A DNA stretch of 24,508 nt. Origin: a virus. The translations under genes and the position numbers were made by a program. Below are positions 20,813-24,508 of this stretch, piece after piece; position 1 is the first letter of the stretch; the number at the start of each line of letters is the position of its first letter. The notes beneath the pieces are model-generated. The model was not told the DNA's origin. It saw only the letters and a program-made list of their open reading frames with translations, and searched no databases. The stretch lies in the IMG/VR virus record IMGVR_UViG_3300043399_000098, positions 1 to 24,508 of that record, one strand, 5' to 3'.

Positions 20813-21613
20813 ATGAAAAAGGATGCGTTTTACTTTCCGCATTTTTCTAATGCAAGCAAGGACAACAAGATTAGAAGACTTGAAAAAGAATTAGGGCTTG
20901 AAGGCTATGCTATATATTTCAAGCTGTTAGAAGTCCTGCGTGAATCTTCAGAATACAAGTATCCGATGGATGACGTAGACCTGCTTGCTGATGACTTTGG
21001 AACAAGTGAGCAAAAGGTCAGGGTTGTAATTTGTAATTACGGGCTTTTTAATATTGACGAGGCTAATAATTTCTTCAGCATAAAGCAGATTTATTACCTT
21101 CAGCCATACATTGAAAAGACGCAAAGAGCAAGGGTTGCAGCACAAAAGAGATGGGATAAGGTCGAAGGTGATGCAAATGCAATGCAAATGCATAGCAAAT
21201 GCAATGCTGATGCAATGCAAATAAAGGAAAGTAAAGTAAAAGAAAGTAAACTAAAGGAAACAAAAGAAGAAAGTACTTTGGTTTTTATTTCTAATGAATG
21301 GCAGGAGTTATGGCAGGGATGGGTTGAGCATAAGCGAAGCCAATTTAAAGACAAGTACAAAACAGCACAATCAGAACAGATAGCCATTAACCAACTTGTT
21401 GAAATGTCAGGAGGCGAAATAGAAACGGCTCGTGAAATAGTAAAGGCTTCCGTTAGCAATCTTTGGAAAGGTTTATTCAAATTAAAAATCAATAACAATG
21501 CTTCCACTCAATCAGGCAATCAATCAGGCACTTTCGACAAGTACAGGGACAGGCTCGAACAATCCCGGAAGTTTGCAGAAGAACTTGACAAGCAGCGAGG
21601 CTTTAGACCTTGA
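20813..21613 (+). CDS. DUF4373-type (Lin1244/Lin1753-like) replication protein
   Basis: 266 residues from the ATG at 20813. The family start MKKDAFYFPHFSNASKDNKI follows directly; the frame stays open upstream to a GTG at 20711, but that stretch coincides with the structured RNA and I reject it. The N-terminal domain (RRLEKELGLEGYAIYFKLLE, then EVLRESSEYKYPMDDVDLLA and FGTSEQKVRVVICNYGLFNI) is the DUF4373 winged-helix type related to phage and plasmid replication initiators. The middle is a low-complexity linker with short Asn/Ala/Met/Gln repeats and Lys/Glu-rich sequence, and the C-terminus is helical (TFDKYRDRLEQSRKFAEELD). It probably binds the origin and recruits replication proteins. The expression of this gene may be controlled by the terminator immediately upstream. 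Confidence 0.82.
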   Translation: MKKDAFYFPHFSNASKDNKIRRLEKELGLEGYAIYFKLLEVLRESSEYKYPMDDVDLLADDFGTSEQKVRVVICNYGLFNIDEANNFFSIKQIYYLQPYIEKTQRARVAAQKRWDKVEGDANAMQMHSKCNADAMQIKESKVKESKLKETKEESTLVFISNEWQELWQGWVEHKRSQFKDKYKTAQSEQIAINQLVEMSGGEIETAREIVKASVSNLWKGLFKLKINNNASTQSGNQSGTFDKYRDRLEQSRKFAEELDKQRGFRP

Positions 21614-22280
21614 ACGATTCCAGCTGGCACGTTCTTCCGCTATGTTTAAAGACGTTAGCATGGCAATGGCTTTTGAGTTGCTTTTGGGTGGAATGTATAA
21701 ACTGGGCGTAAAACCCGAAAAAGCACCAAATGACCACGATTTGGCTTTAATGCAGGCTGCCATAGTTGAGGAATACCCGAACATCAAAGTAGGCGAAATT
21801 GGGCTTGCTTTCGATTTGGCAAGCAAAGGGAAGCTGGACATGGATGCAGAAACTTATCAAAATTTTTCCCTGCTATACCTGCACAGGATTCTGCGAGCCT
21901 TTGCCCGTTATGGATTGGCAAAGCTAAACGAAGTTAAACCTATCCAGCAGGAACAGAAATGGAATCCGAGGCCTGTTTCCGATGATGAAAAGCTGAAAAC
22001 GGCATGGCAATGTTATAACAGATTCAGGCAATGGGATGCTATTGTATTCGGTTTAGACTGCTTTTGGATTCTTTACAAGCGTGGTAAAATTATCGTAACT
22101 CCTGAAGCTACGCTGCAAAAGGTTAAAAAGGCAATGAATGACCAAATGATAACGGGAAGTAGTAGGAGAAAGGCGGAAATTGCAGGGCTATTAAATGATG
22201 ATGAATACATGGAAAACCAATGTAAGCGTATGGCAGTCGCTGACTATTTTGATACTTTTTTAAAAAAAGATGGAAAATAA
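21498..22280 (+). CDS. Replication-module protein, uncharacterised
   Basis: 260 residues from 21498, with a 116-base overlap of the previous gene; an ATG at 21642 would give 212 residues without overlap. The region LDLERFQLARSSAMFKDVSM before that ATG looks like real coding helix, so an upstream start is plausible. A core segment NDHDLALMQAAIVEEYPNIK and VGEIGLAFDLASKGKLDMDA resembles proteins I associate with Bacteroidota phage replication regions. It is mostly helical, with no ATPase motif, and is followed by a basic end (GSSRRKAEIAGLLND, KRMAVADYFDTFLKKDGK). A helicase-loader-like or replication-accessory role is inferred from its position behind the DUF4373 gene; I do not recognise a named family. 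Confidence 0.65.
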   Translation: MLPLNQAINQALSTSTGTGSNNPGSLQKNLTSSEALDLERFQLARSSAMFKDVSMAMAFELLLGGMYKLGVKPEKAPNDHDLALMQAAIVEEYPNIKVGEIGLAFDLASKGKLDMDAETYQNFSLLYLHRILRAFARYGLAKLNEVKPIQQEQKWNPRPVSDDEKLKTAWQCYNRFRQWDAIVFGLDCFWILYKRGKIIVTPEATLQKVKKAMNDQMITGSSRRKAEIAGLLNDDEYMENQCKRMAVADYFDTFLKKDGK

Positions 22281-22281
22281 A

Positions 22282-22312
22282 TTTGCCATTTAAAATAATC
22301 CCCTTAATTTTG
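22282..22312 (+). promoter_or_regulatory. Bacteroidota-type promoter for the early gene cluster
   Basis: TTTG (22282-22285), 19 bases, then TAATTTTG (22305-22312): an exact TTTG-N19-TAnnTTTG match. The -7 element continues as TTTTGATA, identical to that of the 18298-18328 promoter. It overlaps the end of the previous region by only a few bases and lies 20 bases upstream of the gene at 22332, with a leader ACACAAACAAATG. Confidence 0.8.
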
Positions 22313-22331
22313 ATACACAAAACACAAACAA

Positions 22332-22793
22332 ATGAACAGGGTAAATCAATTATTTTTAGAAAGCGGAAGAACAGAACAGGGCGATAATAGGAACTACTTT
22401 GTTAAGGCTTTAGATAAGGTTTTGGCAGATGGCTTTATTTCGGTTAAAATTCAACAGGCTGGTAAAATTTGGACTAATCCAAAGCACAAAGATTTAAATG
22501 GTAATTTAATAAAGTTTAATATTGAAATTGCTGGTTATGGATGGAGGCGCAGAGTTTACTTAAGTAGTTTTTCAGCAAAGGATTTGCTTAAAGAGGTTGG
22601 TTCATTTATACAAATCCCATCTGTCTTTGATGCACATTCTAAATCTATTTCCGTTAGTGGTCTTGAAGTTTGTCAATGTGAAAGGTGTAACGGGAAAGGT
22701 ATAATACCGCAATTTGATTATTACTGTGGAGGTATTTGTTTTGAGTGTTACGGAAGCAAATATTCTGTAAAAAAAATAACAATAACTGTATAA
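22332..22793 (+). CDS. Uncharacterised protein with a C-terminal Cys-rich zinc motif
   Basis: 153 residues. The N-terminal two thirds are alpha/beta, with VKALDKVLADGFISVKIQQA and LIKFNIEIAGYGWRRRVYLS. The C-terminus has Cys pairs CQCERCNGKG and CGGICFECYGSKYSVKK, reminiscent of the CxxCxGxG zinc modules of DnaJ-like proteins, spaced as two CxxC-type knuckles. Codon use is AT-rich compared with the replication genes. It is the first gene behind the perfect promoter at 22282. A DNA-, RNA- or protein-binding role is possible; nothing more specific is visible. Confidence 0.65.
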   Translation: MNRVNQLFLESGRTEQGDNRNYFVKALDKVLADGFISVKIQQAGKIWTNPKHKDLNGNLIKFNIEIAGYGWRRRVYLSSFSAKDLLKEVGSFIQIPSVFDAHSKSISVSGLEVCQCERCNGKGIIPQFDYYCGGICFECYGSKYSVKKITITV

Positions 22794-22831
22794 AACTAAC
22801 GGGGTGCAGCATCCGAACAACTGCAAACAAA

Positions 22832-23011
22832 ATGAACACAAGCCTAACAGATTACGAAAGGGCATACCTGCGAGTGCTGATTAACAACAAGATTAAAGAA
22901 TTGCAGCTGTTATCAGAAAACAGGCACTTGGTACAGTTGCAGGAGCATATCGGTAAAGAGATTAGCGAACTGATTACGATGAAAGAAAAACTAACCTACA
23001 ATGGAGAATAA
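22832..23011 (+). CDS. Small helical protein, uncharacterised
   Basis: 59 residues from the ATG at 22832; an in-frame ATG at 22745 lies inside the previous gene and gives an improbable basic N-terminus. It is almost entirely helical (YERAYLRVLINNKIKELQLL, QLQEHIGKEISELITMKEKL), charged, without Cys or membrane segments. A coiled-coil dimer is likely. Preceded by an A/C-rich leader (CTGCAAACAAAATG) and directly followed by the zinc-ribbon gene at 23013. The function is unknown. Confidence 0.6.
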   Translation: MNTSLTDYERAYLRVLINNKIKELQLLSENRHLVQLQEHIGKEISELITMKEKLTYNGE

Positions 23012-23012
23012 A

Positions 23013-23192
23013 ATGAAAACCTGCCGAACCTGTAAGATAGAAAAGCCTTTGAGCGAGTATAGTAACCATAAGGAGTATTTAGACGGGAAGTTTCATATCT
23101 GCAAAAAATGTAGTTACGAGGCGCAGAAGAAAAGAACGGAAGAAAAGAAGAAAAACGACATAGATTATTCATCCTTTTATATGCCGATATGA
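23013..23192 (+). CDS. Small zinc-ribbon protein (paralogue 1)
   Basis: 59 residues from the ATG at 23013; an ATG at 23001 overlaps the previous gene, and the paralogue at 23619 supports MKTC as the start. Two CxxC knuckles, C-R-T-C near the start and C-K-K-C about 30 residues later (GKFHICKKCSYEAQKK), with an aromatic spacer between them, match the N-terminal zinc ribbon of HNH-type phage proteins, but no HNH core is present. The remainder is a Lys/Glu helix. It shares the layout and local DNA similarity with the protein at 23619-23801. The next gene starts by a 4-base overlap. Confidence 0.7.
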   Translation: MKTCRTCKIEKPLSEYSNHKEYLDGKFHICKKCSYEAQKKRTEEKKKNDIDYSSFYMPI

Positions 23193-23425
23193 AAGCTATT
23201 TTGGAATATGACCTATCCAATCCGGAGCAACAGGCGGAACATTACCGGGCAATTATGAGCCTAAAAATGGCTATTGCAATTCATGAGGTCGCTAACCTAT
23301 TGCGAAGCAAAGTAAAGTATGGGGATGATTCGCAGGAGGTATATGATGCACTGGATTCTGTACGGGAAGAATTCCACCAAATACTGCATGAAAATGGTTT
23401 AATACTTGACAATCTTTTACAATGA
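23189..23425 (+). CDS. Uncharacterised small phage protein
   Basis: 78 residues, acidic and mostly helical. It starts MKAILEYDLSNPEQQAEHYR and continues AIMSLKMAIAIHEVANLLRS, KVKYGDDSQEVYDALDSVRE and an amphipathic end. The pattern (M-K-A-x-L-E-F/Y-x-L, then a helix ending with H-E/D-V-x-x-x-L-R-x-K-x-K-Y) is one I associate with short proteins common in tailed phages. The role is unknown. Overlaps its neighbours by 4 bases on both sides (ATGA). Confidence 0.65.
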   Translation: MKAILEYDLSNPEQQAEHYRAIMSLKMAIAIHEVANLLRSKVKYGDDSQEVYDALDSVREEFHQILHENGLILDNLLQ

Positions 23426-23622
23426 CACTACAAGAATCTGTTGAAATACTTAAAACACTCAAGTCTTATCATTTAGTATCAGAATTTAAAGATGCTATCG
23501 GTGTCGTACTTGATGCCATTGAAAGCTCAATAGACATTGAACAATGGGATGCAGAAGAAAGACAAATAGAAGAAATATGCAATAGGTGCAATGGTCAAGG
23601 ATGCTCAAAATGTTCCAAATGA
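23422..23622 (+). CDS. Small protein with a C-terminal Cys cluster
   Basis: 66 residues. The first 45 form an acidic amphipathic helical bundle (LQESVEILKTLKSYHLVSEF, then VVLDAIESSIDIEQWDAEER). The end is ICNRCNGQGCSKCSK: four Cys in CxxCxxxxCxxC spacing, a probable zinc knuckle that resembles the CERCNGKG motif of the protein at 22332. Coupled to both neighbours by ATGA overlaps. The function is unknown. Confidence 0.6.
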   Translation: MTLQESVEILKTLKSYHLVSEFKDAIGVVLDAIESSIDIEQWDAEERQIEEICNRCNGQGCSKCSK

Positions 23623-23801
23623 AAACCTGCCCAACCTGTAACCAAACCAAGTCATTAACCGAGTTCCATAAGGACTGCCAAAAGCCTGACGGGTTGCGGT
23701 TGTACTGCAAAAAATGTCGGAATGCGAGGGTACTTGAGATAAAAAAGGCGAGGCTGATGGGGAAGCAGATAGTATTGAATAGAACAATTAAAAACAAATA
23801 A
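23619..23801 (+). CDS. Small zinc-ribbon protein (paralogue 2)
   Basis: 60 residues from the ATG at 23619, which overlaps the previous stop (ATGA); the in-frame ATG at 23586 is rejected because it lies inside the previous gene. It starts MKTCPTCNQTKSLTEFHKDC and has CKKC about 30 residues later (LRLYCKKCRNARVLE), then a basic helix (IKKARLMGKQIVLNRTIKNK). It is related to the protein at 23013: both begin ATGAAAACCTGCC, both carry a TGCAAAAAATGT stretch at the second knuckle, and spacing is similar. Probably a nucleic-acid-binding ribbon. Confidence 0.7.
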   Translation: MKTCPTCNQTKSLTEFHKDCQKPDGLRLYCKKCRNARVLEIKKARLMGKQIVLNRTIKNK

Positions 23802-23876
23802 ACTATGACACACAAACTGATTAAAACAGACAAAGGAAATAAAGGTATCGAATTCGCTACCTTTAAAACAAATAAC

Positions 23877-24110
23877 ATGGCACAAGAAACAGCAGTAGAC
23901 TTTTTGGTTAAGAAATTTCACGACTATGGCACATTGTATTATTCTGACATCACGGAAGCGAAAGAGATGGAAAAGGCGCAGATAATAACTGCAATGATTT
24001 ATAAATTTAATCAAGAAAATACATTACCATACGGTATGGAATACCTTCTCAAGCGTGACGGAATGCTTGAGGATTTTGAAAATTACTACGATGAAACCTA
24101 TAATAAATAA
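23877..24110 (+). CDS. Tandem small-protein family, member 1
   Basis: 77 residues from the ATG at 23877, chosen because both paralogues start at the same AATAACATGG context; an ATG at 23805 in the same frame would add 24 residues (THKLIKTDKGNKG...). It is acidic and helical: AVDFLVKKFHDYGTLYYSDI, EAKEMEKAQIITAMIYKF and the end YYDETYNK. The layout (AV-x-W/F-L near the start, A-K-x-M-E-K-x-Q-x-I in the middle, Y-x-x-T-Y-N-K at the end) is shared with the next two genes and is common among short proteins of Bacteroidota phages. The function is unknown. Confidence 0.65.
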   Translation: MAQETAVDFLVKKFHDYGTLYYSDITEAKEMEKAQIITAMIYKFNQENTLPYGMEYLLKRDGMLEDFENYYDETYNK

Positions 24111-24427
24111 CATGGAAAAGACCGCAGTAGAATGGTTAGAATGGTTATACAAAGAAGGCATACTCAACCAAAAATCTTTTGAGATAGCAAAAGAAATGGA
24201 GAAGCAGCAGATGATTGATTTTGCTAAAAAATGGGAGGAAAGACAAAACGATGGTAATTTAGATACTATTGAAATGCTTTATGAACAAACCTATAATAAA
24301 TAACATGGCAGCAGTAGAATGGTTACAAGAAAAATACAATAGCAGACAGGTTTATGAGGAATCTATTTTTGATGAAGAATTCGAACAAGCCAAAGCAATG
24401 GAGAAGCAGCAGATGATTGATTTTGCT
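24094..24427 (+). repeat. Direct repeats marking recent duplication of the small-protein genes
   Basis: A 22-base stretch around the gene junction is identical at 24094-24115 and 24287-24308, and a 31-base stretch inside the genes is identical at 24195-24225 and 24397-24427. Offsets of 193 and 202 bases match one gene unit. Confidence 0.8.
24112..24303 (+). CDS. Tandem small-protein family, member 2
   Basis: 63 residues from the ATG at 24112, one base after the previous stop; the upstream in-frame ATG at 24055 lies inside member 1 and is rejected. The start KTAVEWLEWLYKEGILNQ, the middle IAKEMEKQQMIDFAKKWEER and the end LYEQTYNK align with members 1 and 3. Acidic and helical, no cysteines. 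Confidence 0.7.
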   Translation: MEKTAVEWLEWLYKEGILNQKSFEIAKEMEKQQMIDFAKKWEERQNDGNLDTIEMLYEQTYNK

Positions 24428-24508
24428 TATAAAGTATTAACTGAAGCACATTTTGATTCTCATAGACAATGCAATGTAGAAAAACTTTATAACGAAAACT
24501 ACACCAAT
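24305..24508 (+). CDS. Tandem small-protein family, member 3 (3' partial)
   Basis: 68 codons are visible and the frame is open at the right window edge. It begins MAAVEWLQEKYNSRQVYEES and contains QAKAMEKQQMIDFAYKVLTE, near-identical to member 2 in the middle, and LYNENYTN at the edge, matching the usual family end, so only one to a few residues are probably missing. It starts one base after the stop of member 2. Confidence 0.7.
   Translation, partial: MAAVEWLQEKYNSRQVYEESIFDEEFEQAKAMEKQQMIDFAYKVLTEAHFDSHRQCNVEKLYNENYTN

Noticed and set aside
1-24508. CRISPR arrays, tRNA genes, insertion sequences
   Set aside because: No regularly spaced repeats with unique spacers, no cloverleaf-like region and no transposase-like protein were seen.

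Overview
This window is a stretch of a tailed, siphovirus-like phage (or prophage) of the Bacteroidota. All supported genes lie on the + strand, usually with 1-8 base start/stop overlaps. The host assignment rests on three things. Two promoters have the Bacteroidota form TTTG-N19-TAnnTTTG (18298-18328 and 22282-22312). Translation leaders are A-rich and lack a Shine-Dalgarno sequence. Many proteins are of types I associate with Bacteroidota phages: a DUF4373-type replication protein, an XkdF-like protease, a portal with a MuF-like tail, and tail fibres with N-T-G repeats. I see no terminase, integrase, DNA polymerase, tRNA, CRISPR array or reverse transcriptase, so the window is only part of a genome and its lifestyle cannot be decided.

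Layout. (1) 1-3049: a tail-tip or hub-like protein, cut by the window edge, and the tape measure. (2) 3059-9742: the head and neck block. It holds the maturation protease with an inserted domain, a scaffold-like protein, the major capsid protein, a tail-tube candidate, a small structural protein, a portal fused to a winged helix and a MuF-like end, an adaptor-like protein and a tail-terminator-like protein. Hairpin terminators follow the protease, the capsid gene and the tube gene and may set their relative output. (3) 9760-15205: the adhesion block, with a BppU-like protein and two large repetitive fibres separated by a small protein. (4) 15232-16980: a lysis cassette with two small membrane proteins (holin candidates), a lipoprotein that also has a C-terminal membrane segment (unimolecular spanin candidate), and an M15 endopeptidase. 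(5) 16977-18207: a metallophosphoesterase and a small acidic protein, then a strong terminator that closes the late unit.

(6) 18298-18765: a promoter carrying two perfect palindromes, two tiny genes and a 55-residue Cro/XRE-type regulator. (7) 18838-22280: recombination and replication genes, including an annealing-protein-like gene and a DUF4373-type replication gene. The latter is preceded by a compact structured RNA (about 20700-20808) with a 5' hairpin, a possible pseudoknot and an intrinsic terminator ending 4 bases before the start codon. (8) 22282-24508: a second perfect promoter followed by small early-type genes, including two Cys-Cys zinc-ribbon paralogues and a tandem family of three short proteins, the last cut by the window edge.

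The most interesting signals are the structured leader RNA in front of the replication gene, the double-palindrome regulatory region beside the small repressor, the head-protein domain fusions (protease with insert; portal with winged helix and MuF-like end), the one-protein spanin candidate, and the modular fibres with a compositional break.
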